Of a stretch of 5,182 bases of DNA, positions 1 to 5,182 are shown piece by piece (position 1 is the stretch's first letter; each line of letters begins with the position of its first letter). A program made the position numbers and the translations under genes. The stretch is taken from assembly GCA_021781255.1 (NCBI GenBank), contig JAJXXG010001153.1:1-5182 (forward strand), written 5' to 3'. The notes below the pieces were generated by a model, which was given only the letters and a program-made list of their open reading frames with translations, ran no database searches and was not told where the DNA came from. The DNA is from Acidobacteriota bacterium (GTDB taxonomy: Bacteria; Acidobacteriota; Terriglobia; Terriglobales; Acidobacteriaceae).

Positions 1-828
1 AAGGAGTATGCAATGCCGCGCCGCAAGCGTCTGCTCGTCGTGGAAGACAACACCAGCGAACAAACCGCCATCCGTGAATTGCTGAGTTGCGACGACGTCG
101 AGATTACCTGCGCCGGGTCTGGCCGCGAGGCCCTGCAGATTCTCACTGAGTCGCCTCACGACTGCGTGGTGCTCGACCTCACCCTCCCCGACATGAGTGG
201 ATTCGACGTGCTCGAAGCGCTCCGCAGCAACGCAGAGCTGGCAGATCTGCCTGTCGTGGTCTTCACGGGCAGGGAGTTGACCCCCAGTGAGGACGCGCAA
301 CTCACTTCCCTCGCAAGAAGCGTCGTCGTAAAGGACGTCCAGTCTCCCGAAAGACTTCTCGATGAGACTGCCTTGTTCCTCCACCGGGTCGTAGCCGACC
401 TTCCCCCCGACAGGCAAAGAATGCTCGGCCGGCTCCACGACACCGATGACGCTCTGGTTGGACGCAAAGTGCTCGTCGTTGACGACGACATCCGCAACAT
501 CTTCGCCCTCAGCAGTGTTCTCGAACGGCGGGGCATGGCGGTTCTGACTGCCGGAACCGGCCGCGAGGCAATCACAATTATCGAATCAACCCCTGATCTT
601 GCAATCGTCCTCATGGACATTATGCTGCCGGAGATGGACGGCTATGAGACGATGCAGGCAATTCGACAGAATCCGGCGCTTCGCCGCCTCCCCATCATTG
701 CCCTCACCGCTAAGGCCATGAAGGGAGATCGCGAAAAGTGCCTCGAAGCTGGCGCTTCGGAATACCTGGCAAAACCTGTCAATACGGAACAACTGCTTTC
801 GGCGCTGCGCACCTGGCTGCACCGGTAA
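1..828 (+). CDS. Tandem receiver-domain protein, probably the C-terminal end of a large hybrid histidine kinase (5' end likely outside the window)
   Basis: Two receiver (REC) domains lie in a row. Numbering from the ATG at 13, REC1 (about 5-125) has acidic pair E11/D12, phospho-acceptor D55 (VVLDLTLPDMSG), T85 and K107. REC2 (about 150-270) has D157/D158, D202 (VLMDIMLPEMDG), T232 and K254 (AKP). Both acceptor sites look complete, so each could take phosphate from a kinase. There is no DNA-binding or other output domain. The linker (LLDETALFLHRVVADLP) and the REC2 sequence closely resemble, from memory of the family, the tail of very large HAMP/GAF/kinase/REC hybrid kinases. The frame is open from base 1 (Lys-Glu-Tyr-Ala before Met), which fits a truncated gene. 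Against this, AAGGAG at 1-6 sits 6 nt before the ATG at 13, so a 271-residue free-standing protein is possible. It stops 2 bp before the first possible start of the next kinase gene, suggesting one operon. Confidence 0.88.
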   Translation, partial: KEYAMPRRKRLLVVEDNTSEQTAIRELLSCDDVEITCAGSGREALQILTESPHDCVVLDLTLPDMSGFDVLEALRSNAELADLPVVVFTGRELTPSEDAQLTSLARSVVVKDVQSPERLLDETALFLHRVVADLPPDRQRMLGRLHDTDDALVGRKVLVVDDDIRNIFALSSVLERRGMAVLTAGTGREAITIIESTPDLAIVLMDIMLPEMDGYETMQAIRQNPALRRLPIIALTAKAMKGDREKCLEAGASEYLAKPVNTEQLLSALRTWLHR

Positions 829-838
829 TTATGACCTT

Positions 839-843
839 GGGAG
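839..843 (+). promoter_or_regulatory. Weak Shine-Dalgarno sequence for the receiver-PAS kinase
   Basis: GGGAG lies 11 nt before ATG 855, a somewhat long spacing. No purine-rich stretch precedes the alternative ATG at 831, whose upstream bases are the end of the previous gene. This, with the protein N-terminus, favours 855 but only modestly. Translational coupling to the upstream stop at 826-828 could help initiation at either codon. Confidence 0.4.
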
Positions 844-854
844 ATCGGCCTCGC

Positions 855-3185
855 ATGACCTATGAGGAGAAAGTCAACATCCTGATGGTGGATGACCACC
901 CGGGAAAACTGCTTACTTATGAAGCCATTCTGGCCGACCTGGGGGAAAACCTCATCCGGGCCGGTTCCGCCCGGCAGGCGCTCGAAGTCCTTATGAAAGT
1001 CGACGTCGCCGTTGTCCTCATGGATGTAAGCATGCCTGAGCTGGATGGCTTCGAGCTCGCCGACATGATTCGTCAGCATCCCCGCTTCAAGCAGACGGCA
1101 ATCATCTTCATCTCCGGCGTCCATCTCTCCGAGTCCGACATGATCAAAGGCTATCGCCGCGGAGCGGTGGATTATATTCCCGTGCCTGTGGTTCCCGAGG
1201 TCCTGCGCGCCAAGGTCGCGGTATTTGTCGACCTGCATAAAAAAACACGGCTCCTCGAGCGCGCCAACAATGAACTGGAGCTGCGCGTCGACGAGCGTAC
1301 GCAGGAGCTCAAGGAAAGTGAAGAGCAGTTCCGCACGTTGGCAAATTGCATTCCGCAGCTCGCCTGGATGGCCGATACCAACGGTAAAGCCTTCTGGTAC
1401 AACCAGCGCTGGTGCGACTTTGCCGGAGTCCCAATGGAGACGCTCCAGGAAATCGGCTGGAGCCATCTGCGTCATCCCGATCATGATGCGCGCGTCCAGA
1501 GTGGAATCAATGAAGCCAAAGCGAACTTCAGCTCCTGGGAAGACACCTTCCCTCTGCGCACCCGAGACGGCAAATATCGCTGGTTCCTCTGCCGGGCCGT
1601 TCCTATCTTTGACTCCCAGGGCTGCCTTGTCCGGTGGTTCGGCACGGGTACAGATATCACCGGCCAGATCGCCGCTGAGGAAAGAATCCGTCTCCTGAAC
1701 CAGCAGATGGAAGAGCGCCTGCAGGAACTCGAGACCATCATGCAGGTATTGCCTGTCGGAGTCGCAATTTCCACCAGTCCCTCCTGCGAAGACATGACCA
1801 TCAATCAGGCCTTCCGCGCCATCTTCTGCGGCGACCCGAATTCGTCTGAGCCTTCCGGCAAATTCACCGGCATGTCAGGATCACTCGCAGCGCCGCGCGA
1901 AATCATGCAGCGCGCGGTGCGCAATGAGCCGGTTGGCAATGCCGAGATTCGCTCCGGCGAAGAGGGTGAGCAGAAGTACATCCTCGCCAGCGCCAGCCCG
2001 CTTACGGCTGGGGACGCAGAGATCCGCGGCGCTGTCGGCGTCTTCGTTGACGTCACGCATTTGCGTCTGTTGGAGAACGCACTTCGCGAGCGCGCCGAGT
2101 TGCTCGAACTGGCCTCCGAGGCAATTATGGTGCGCGACGTCCACGGCGCCATCCGCTATTGGAATGCGGGCGCTGAGGAATTGTACGGCTGGACTCGCGA
2201 TGAGGCGATGGGCCAGAGCATCCACTCTCTGCTCCAGACCACTTTCCCTGTCTCCCAAGACGACGTGGAAAAGTCTCTGCGTTCCAACGGCAGCTGGCGG
2301 GGAAAGCTTCACCAGCGGACGCGCGACGGCCGCGAAGTTGTTGTTGCCACGCGAAAGGTTCTCGACCGCCAAAGCAACGCTGTTCTCGAGATCAACCGCG
2401 ACATCACCGGAGAGCTGCGCGCAGAGGAGGCCTTGCGGCGAGCCGAAAGCCTCGCCGCCATGGGACGCATGGCGGGCATCATCGCCCACGAAATCAACAA
2501 TCCGATGGAGGCGATTACCAACGCCTTCTATCTTCTTCGCAGGCACCCGTCGCTCGACGAGGAAGCGCAGTCCTACGCGGCTCTTGCCGAGGGCGAACTT
2601 GAGCGCGCCGCCCATATCACCCGCCAGGCCCTCAGCTTCTATCGCGAATCGAAGCAGCCTGGCACGGTGTCTCTGGTGGATGTTGTTGAGAACATCATTC
2701 AGCTGCAGGCGCGCACTCTCGAAGGAGCAGGAATTGTGCTGGAGAGACGATTCACGTCGCACCGGGTCGTGTGCGGCTACCCCAGCGAGATCAAACAGAT
2801 CTTCCTCAACCTGATTGGAAACGCGGTGCAGGCAATGCCCAATGGAGGCAGGTTGCGAATTCGGGTGCTCGATACAACAGACGCCGCCACGGGCCGCAAG
2901 GGAGTCGCCGTCTCCATCTTCGACACGGGCGTGGGAATCCGGCCAGAAAACGCTTCCCGTATTTTTCAGCCCTTCTTCAGCACCAAGTCAATCAAGGGCA
3001 CCGGCCTCGGCCTATGGATATGCAAGGGAATCGTCCAGAAATACGAGGGGCGAATCACCTTTCGCAGCGAGCGTTATCAAGACCGCACCGTAACCTGTTT
3101 TCGCGTCTTTCTTCCGTCAGAGACAGCGGCGGCTGAGCTACCCGTCGGATTTCTTCGCTCCGACTATCTCAAGTCGGTCTCCTGA
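855..3185 (+). CDS. Receiver-PAS hybrid sensor histidine kinase (REC-PAS-PAS-like-PAS-HisKA-HATPase)
   Basis: Cytoplasmic sensor kinase of 776 residues from ATG 855; no membrane segment is seen. REC occupies about 7-122: acidic D13/D14, phospho-acceptor D57 (VLMDVSMPELDG) and S87, but the conserved Lys before Pro is Val110 (DYIPVPV). A coiled coil follows (about 123-157). PAS1 spans about 155-270 and ends in a PAC-like GTDITG. A second helical linker (270-292) leads to a weaker PAS-like region (about 286-400), then PAS3 (about 411-525, with YWNAGAEELYGW and NRDITG). The HisKA H-box is IAHEINNP with phospho-acceptor H545. The ATPase has N656 in the N-box (LNLIGNAVQAM), G1 DTGVGI at 690-695, F-box IFQPFFSTK, and G2 GTGLGLWI at 715-722. 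All core catalytic motifs are present, so it should autophosphorylate. The start at 855 gives MTYEEKVNILMVDD, which fits the family N-terminus. ATG 831 (784 residues) is the alternative. Signal and target are unknown. Confidence 0.93.
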   Translation: MTYEEKVNILMVDDHPGKLLTYEAILADLGENLIRAGSARQALEVLMKVDVAVVLMDVSMPELDGFELADMIRQHPRFKQTAIIFISGVHLSESDMIKGYRRGAVDYIPVPVVPEVLRAKVAVFVDLHKKTRLLERANNELELRVDERTQELKESEEQFRTLANCIPQLAWMADTNGKAFWYNQRWCDFAGVPMETLQEIGWSHLRHPDHDARVQSGINEAKANFSSWEDTFPLRTRDGKYRWFLCRAVPIFDSQGCLVRWFGTGTDITGQIAAEERIRLLNQQMEERLQELETIMQVLPVGVAISTSPSCEDMTINQAFRAIFCGDPNSSEPSGKFTGMSGSLAAPREIMQRAVRNEPVGNAEIRSGEEGEQKYILASASPLTAGDAEIRGAVGVFVDVTHLRLLENALRERAELLELASEAIMVRDVHGAIRYWNAGAEELYGWTRDEAMGQSIHSLLQTTFPVSQDDVEKSLRSNGSWRGKLHQRTRDGREVVVATRKVLDRQSNAVLEINRDITGELRAEEALRRAESLAAMGRMAGIIAHEINNPMEAITNAFYLLRRHPSLDEEAQSYAALAEGELERAAHITRQALSFYRESKQPGTVSLVDVVENIIQLQARTLEGAGIVLERRFTSHRVVCGYPSEIKQIFLNLIGNAVQAMPNGGRLRIRVLDTTDAATGRKGVAVSIFDTGVGIRPENASRIFQPFFSTKSIKGTGLGLWICKGIVQKYEGRITFRSERYQDRTVTCFRVFLPSETAAAELPVGFLRSDYLKSVS
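3144..3177 (+). repeat. Overlapping alternative hairpins at the 3' end of the kinase gene
   Basis: TCCGAC (3159-3164) can pair with the upstream GTCGGA (3144-3149, 9-nt loop). Its CCGAC core (3160-3164) can instead pair with the downstream GTCGG (3173-3177, 8-nt loop). The two stems exclude each other. All lie inside the last codons of the kinase (C-terminal FLRSDYLKS) and no T-tract follows, so this is not a standard intrinsic terminator. It may be chance in GC-rich coding DNA. Confidence 0.3.
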
Positions 3186-3231
3186 TCGCAGCCGTCATTT
3201 AGGCCGAGTGGATCGCGAGATGTCCCTTTGC

Positions 3232-3366
3232 CTAGGCGGGGTGTTGCTCACCGCTCGCTCCACGTCGCTCCGGATGCTGCAGCAGTTGTTCGGCGGACAT
3301 GGGATGGCCGAGATAAAAACCCTGCAGCCAGTCACAACCAATCTGCCTCAGATAGTCGCGCCCTAC
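3232..3366 (-). pseudogene. Relic of the C-terminal end of an EAL-domain (cyclic-di-GMP phosphodiesterase) protein
   Basis: The minus strand reads GRDYLRQIGCDW, then LQGFYLGHPMSAEQLLQ, and ends at a TAG (3234-3232). This matches the well-known end of EAL domains (…LRxIGCDxxQGYLFxRPM), the part just after the AEGVET signature; EAL domains hydrolyse cyclic-di-GMP. The recognisable stretch is only about 45 codons. Going upstream in the same frame, the homology fades beyond 3366 and a TAG occurs at 3405-3403. None of the earlier EAL signatures (EAL, DDFGTG, AEG) could be found on this strand up to about 3720, even when changing frame. No start codon or ribosome binding site is associated with it. 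It therefore looks like a gene remnant left by deletion and decay, on the strand opposite to the kinase genes. The assignment rests on motif recall, not on an alignment. Confidence 0.6.
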
Positions 3367-3852
3367 GATCACGCATCGATACCGGCGGCGCTCCGCGATT
3401 GGCTAGGTATTCCGGAGGCAAAGATGCTGCCGATTCTGCGCGTTCGCAATGCACCAACATTGGGTCAGATCTTGACCCTGACAAAACCGCGAACCAAATT
3501 GCCACCTATTTCACCTCCCGCTGCAGAATCGAAAGAGACAGCAACTTTTCTTCCAGCAAACAGTCTCCAACGCGGTCTCGTTGCTGCCGATACCATCCGG
3601 CCAGGTAATGATCCGCACCGCGTGCTTAGCAGAATCGTCACTAGGAAGGACGCTTTCGAGTACCTTTCACGACCGCGCGCATCCGGGAATATGCTGGGAT
3701 CGAAGACCTAAGTGATCAACCTGTTCGCTTTGCCATGCGATGATCTATAAAAGGCGAATATCCCCGTCAGCTAACTGTTCACGCCACTAGAACACCTACC
3801 ACGTAAGGAATGTCTGAGTCACCAGTGGCCAAGGCGGGCGAAAGTTTGACTG

Positions 3853-3878
3853 CCAGAATGTGCATCGGAGAATTCTGG
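3853..3878. repeat. Inverted repeat CCAGAAT / ATTCTGG
   Basis: Perfect 7-bp arms at 3853-3859 and 3872-3878 separated by 12 nt. The right arm overlaps the TTCTGGAAAAC sequence that recurs inverted at 4141-4151, so this stem and the longer-range pairing would compete. No T-tract follows, so a terminator is unlikely. Confidence 0.5.
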
Positions 3879-3899
3879 AAAACGTGAGGGGAAATGGCG

Positions 3900-3918
3900 C
3901 TGGAGAGAATTTCTCCAG
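3900..3918. repeat. Perfect hairpin CTGGAGA-GAATT-TCTCCAG
   Basis: Seven-bp arms at 3900-3906 and 3912-3918 with a 5-nt loop. Five T residues occur at 3925-3929, 6 nt after the stem. That spacing is too long for a typical intrinsic terminator, and no + strand gene ends nearby. It could be a weak terminator, an operator or part of the repeat-rich block. Confidence 0.5.
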
Positions 3919-4039
3919 TGGATCTTTTTAGCAGAAAGGGCCGAGAGAACGGGTCTGAATGGCATTTTCTCTGGAAGCGCGGGAACCGGGAGACTCGCTG
4001 GCGGGGGAGGGAGTCCATCGCGAACCCGTCTCCGCCCAA

Positions 4040-4059
4040 TTTCCCTGCTAACAGGGAAA
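4040..4059. repeat. Perfect hairpin TTTCCCTG-CTAA-CAGGGAAA with a repeated CAGGGAA
   Basis: Eight-bp arms at 4040-4047 and 4052-4059 with a 4-nt loop. The right-arm word CAGGGAA occurs again 12 nt later (4064-4070) and once more at 4168-4174. The recurrence of GGGAA/TTCCC words through 3850-4200 suggests that the hairpins in this block share an origin or are decayed copies of one repeat. Confidence 0.55.
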
Positions 4060-4180
4060 AATACAGGGAATTTCGCGCCTATCCACTCAAGATGAATTCG
4101 AGATCCTTTGATTTTGCAGGCATTCAGGGCGAATTTAGTGGTTTTCCAGAAATCCGAACAGGGAATGTAATACGGCATAG

Positions 4181-4200
4181 CCGGGAATTGGAATTCCCGG
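4181..4200. repeat. Near-perfect 20-bp palindrome CCGGGAATTGGAATTCCCGG
   Basis: Nine-bp perfect arms (4181-4189 and 4192-4200) around a central GG. The sequence TTTATT follows on the + strand, which is too short for a convincing terminator. The symmetry and length suit a dimeric regulator or a short hairpin, but no nearby promoter was recognised, and the downstream gene's promoter lies almost 180 bp away. Confidence 0.55.
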
Positions 4201-4377
4201 TTTATTGCATAGAACAGGTACCGAAGAATCCATGCTGTTACGCGGCACCGGTTTGCAGGTTTCTTCTACACAGATTTTGCCGGGCACCCCACTCACCACG
4301 AGATCCGCACTCGGTTACGTGCGAAACCTGGGATCCGGCCACTGCTTGTTCATTTTAAGGTGTTTTGTTTTTTTGTT

Positions 4378-4406
4378 TTGACAAGACTTTGAGTCTCACC
4401 TATTGT
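4378..4406 (+). promoter_or_regulatory. Sigma-70-type promoter for the secreted collagen-like gene
   Basis: A consensus -35 box TTGACA (4378-4383) is followed after exactly 17 bp by TATTGT (4401-4406; 4 of 6 matches to TATAAT). A T/G-rich tract (4361-4379) lies directly upstream. Transcription would start near 4413, giving a leader of about 130 nt before ATG 4543. It is the best promoter-like match seen in the non-coding stretch and has the right orientation. The start site is predicted, not measured. Confidence 0.55.
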
Positions 4407-4455
4407 GTCAGGAAGCATTTCAAAACAGAAATTAGATCCCCTAAGTAATCAGAGA

Positions 4456-4476
4456 CGTGCGGTCATCCCAAGCACG
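4456..4476 (+). repeat. Small leader hairpin CGTGC / GCACG
   Basis: Five-bp arms at 4456-4460 and 4472-4476 with an 11-nt loop, inside the predicted 5' leader of the secreted protein gene. It is a weak stem that may be fortuitous. The leader was checked by eye for the conserved cyclic-di-GMP riboswitch pattern and did not fit. Confidence 0.25.
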
Positions 4477-4529
4477 CATTGGTTTGTTCCGATCCTTGTC
4501 CCGTACTGCAAAAAGTAAATATAAGTATC

Positions 4530-4534
4530 AGGAG
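4530..4534 (+). promoter_or_regulatory. Shine-Dalgarno sequence AGGAG of the secreted protein gene
   Basis: AGGAG ends 8 nt before ATG 4543, which is good spacing, and 11 nt before a second ATG at 4546. It decides for the first Met codon and supports a genuine gene here. Confidence 0.75.
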
Positions 4535-4542
4535 CTCCAGTT

Positions 4543-5182
4543 ATGATGAGCGGCCTTCGTGTGCGCTTGTTTGCGATATTCCTTCTGTTTGCATCTTGCA
4601 CTTCGCTTGTTTTTGGGGCGCAGTTGCAGGTGGTGGCAGACGCCACGGTGGATGCTTCGCGCCCGTCGACGAACCTGGGATCGCTCAGCAATTTATATGT
4701 GGGCAACGGCAACACTGCGCTGGTGGAGTTCAGCCTGCGCTCGCTGCCGACCGGTACCGTCGCCTCACAGGTCGAGAGTGCGACACTCTTTGTTTTCGTC
4801 AATCGCGTAAATGCCGCAGGGACAGTCACGGTGCAGCCCGGAACGTCCTCTTGGACGGAATCCGGCGTGACCTACAGTTCGATGCCGTCCCTCGGCAGTT
4901 CGATCGGGTCCGCCGCTGTATCCACTGCCGGCGAATACGTCGCAATCGACGTGACCGCGCAGGTGCAGGCTTGGGTCACAACGCCGTCGTCTAACTATGG
5001 CTTCGCTCTCAGCTCTTCCTCTGGCAATCTGCTACTCGACAGCAAGGAAAACGACCAGACCGCACACCCCGCAGTGCTCGACGTTACGCTCGTAAACCAG
5101 GGACCTCAGGGTCCGATTGGTCCTGCCGGACCCGTGGGGGCAACTGGGCCACAGGGAGCCACAGGGCCGATAGGACCTCAAG
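4543..5182 (+). CDS. Secreted DNRLRE-domain protein with collagen-like Gly-X-Y tail (3' end outside the window)
   Basis: An open frame of 213 codons runs from ATG 4543 to the window end without a stop, so the gene is truncated here. Residues 1-26 form a signal peptide: Arg6/Arg8, hydrophobic core LFAIFLLFA, and likely cleavage after VFG or FGA. Cys19 in FASC is a weak lipobox alternative. Residues about 28-183 match the DNRLRE-type extracellular beta domain: ADATVDASRPSTNLGS start, a SSWTESGVTYSSMP motif around W104, an IDVTAQVQAWV strand, and a closing DSKENDQTAHPAVLDVTL at 166-183. From Gly187 there are nine uninterrupted Gly-X-Y triplets (GPQ GPI GPA GPV GAT and on), a collagen-like region probably much longer beyond the window. 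Such proteins are exported and the tails can form triple helices; a role at the cell surface or in the matrix is inferred. It has its own promoter and ribosome binding site. Confidence 0.88.
   Translation, partial: MMSGLRVRLFAIFLLFASCTSLVFGAQLQVVADATVDASRPSTNLGSLSNLYVGNGNTALVEFSLRSLPTGTVASQVESATLFVFVNRVNAAGTVTVQPGTSSWTESGVTYSSMPSLGSSIGSAAVSTAGEYVAIDVTAQVQAWVTTPSSNYGFALSSSSGNLLLDSKENDQTAHPAVLDVTLVNQGPQGPIGPAGPVGATGPQGATGPIGPQ
5101..5182 (+). repeat. Start of collagen-like Gly-X-Y coding repeat
   Basis: Nine consecutive 9-nt units encode Gly-X-Y, mostly GP-Q/I/A/V and GAT. The opening bases also contain a DNA inverted repeat, GGACC-TCAG-GGTCC (5101-5114), and GGACCTCA recurs at 5173-5180. Such repeats are prone to length change by recombination or slippage. 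The end of the array lies beyond the window. Confidence 0.85.

Larger units (their letters stand above)
3866..4156. repeat. About 290-bp block bounded by an inverted repeat (TTCTGGAAAAC / GTTTTCCAGAA)
   Basis: TTCTGGAAAAC at 3873-3883 is found exactly inverted as GTTTTCCAGAA at 4141-4151. The match extends outward with one mismatch and a 2-nt gap: CGGA at 3866-3869 on the left and TCCG at 4153-4156 on the right. Terminal inverted repeats around a short non-coding block resemble the layout of a miniature inverted-repeat element, or could form a long-stem RNA. No clear target-site duplication was seen outside the arms and no transposase is present, so the mobile-element reading is speculative. 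Confidence 0.35.
3367..4377. other. Long non-coding stretch with no recognisable intact gene, rich in short inverted repeats
   Basis: About 1 kb with no convincing protein gene. Open frames exist (for example + strand 3208-3711 and 3894-4358, minus strand 3819-4178), but their translations look non-biological: basic, Pro/Ser/Arg-rich, without domains or good ribosome binding sites, and the first overlaps the EAL relic antisense. Between about 3400 and 3720 no further pieces of EAL sequence could be identified. From about 3850 to 4200 the region holds four perfect short inverted repeats and one longer-range pair, listed separately. From 4201 to 4360 nothing specific is seen. No tRNA, rRNA or known riboswitch fold was recognised by eye. 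Confidence 0.6.

Noticed and set aside
642..1484. A long minus-strand open frame (280 codons) opposite the kinase start
   Set aside because: It is a shadow of GC-rich coding DNA. The + strand has complete receiver and PAS motifs here.
1881..2762. A long minus-strand open frame (293 codons) opposite the kinase middle
   Set aside because: It is antisense to PAS3, the H-box and the start of the ATPase region, and has no recognisable motif of its own.
3208..3711. A + strand open frame of 167 codons after the kinase
   Set aside because: It has no good ribosome binding site and no recognisable domain, and its first part is antisense to a clear EAL-domain relic. The frame is likely open by chance.
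3900..3930. An intrinsic terminator formed by the CTGGAGA hairpin and T5
   Set aside because: The T run starts 6 nt after the stem, the stem is only moderately stable, and no gene ends nearby on that strand.
3819..4178. A minus-strand open frame of 119 codons in the repeat-rich stretch
   Set aside because: The translation is low-complexity and domain-free, spans several hairpins, and lacks initiation signals.
3894..4358. A + strand open frame of 154 codons in the same stretch
   Set aside because: The composition is unlike a protein, it runs through the inverted repeats, and there is no sign of conserved motifs. A GTGAGGGG-type purine stretch before it is not a persuasive start signal.
4496..4525. 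A second promoter-like pair, TTGTCC-18-TATAAG, close to the secreted gene
   Set aside because: Its start site would fall near 4532, inside the Shine-Dalgarno sequence, so the transcript would lose its ribosome binding site. The upstream TTGACA promoter is a better fit.
4410..4542. A cyclic-di-GMP riboswitch in the leader, suggested by the EAL relic and a secreted target
   Set aside because: The conserved sequence blocks and the two-helix layout of that riboswitch could not be found by eye.
4479..4994. A + strand open frame of 171 codons overlapping the secreted gene
   Set aside because: It is out of frame with the signal peptide/DNRLRE/collagen reading, which has a good ribosome binding site and clear domains.

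Overview
The window reads as a piece of a GC-rich bacterial chromosome, most plausibly from Acidobacteriota (Terriglobia-like soil bacteria). That placement is an inference from the style of the proteins: tandem-receiver and receiver-PAS-kinase signalling genes, and a secreted protein joining a DNRLRE-type domain to a collagen-like Gly-X-Y tail. No rRNA, tRNA, CRISPR array or recognisable transposase is visible.

Left part (1-3185): a two-gene signalling unit on the + strand. The first gene (to 828) carries two complete phospho-acceptor receiver domains. Its sequence resembles the C-terminal tail of large hybrid histidine kinases, and its frame is open to the window edge, so it is probably the end of a longer gene, although AAGGAG before an ATG at 13 also allows a short stand-alone protein. 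The second gene (855-3185, or from 831) encodes a soluble kinase with the order receiver, coiled coil, PAS, coiled coil, weak PAS-like segment, PAS, HisKA, HATPase. The two genes are 2-26 bp apart and are likely co-transcribed. A phosphorelay from the upstream hybrid kinase to the receiver of the second protein is a reasonable model, but it is not shown by the sequence.

Middle part (3186-4542): about 1.36 kb with no convincing intact gene. Its left end holds a minus-strand relic of the C-terminus of an EAL (cyclic-di-GMP phosphodiesterase) domain. The rest is a low-coding stretch with several short perfect inverted repeats, many built on GGGAA/TTCCC. Two of these lie inside a roughly 290-bp block that is itself bounded by an inverted repeat of TTCTGGAAAAC. 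A T/G-rich tract then leads into a good sigma-70-like promoter (TTGACA, 17 bp, TATTGT) and a leader of about 130 nt.

Right part (4543-5182): the start of a secreted protein with a signal peptide, a DNRLRE-like beta domain and the first nine Gly-X-Y triplets of a collagen-like region that runs off the window. It has no stop codon here. It appears to be an independent transcription unit, probably a cell-surface or extracellular structural protein.
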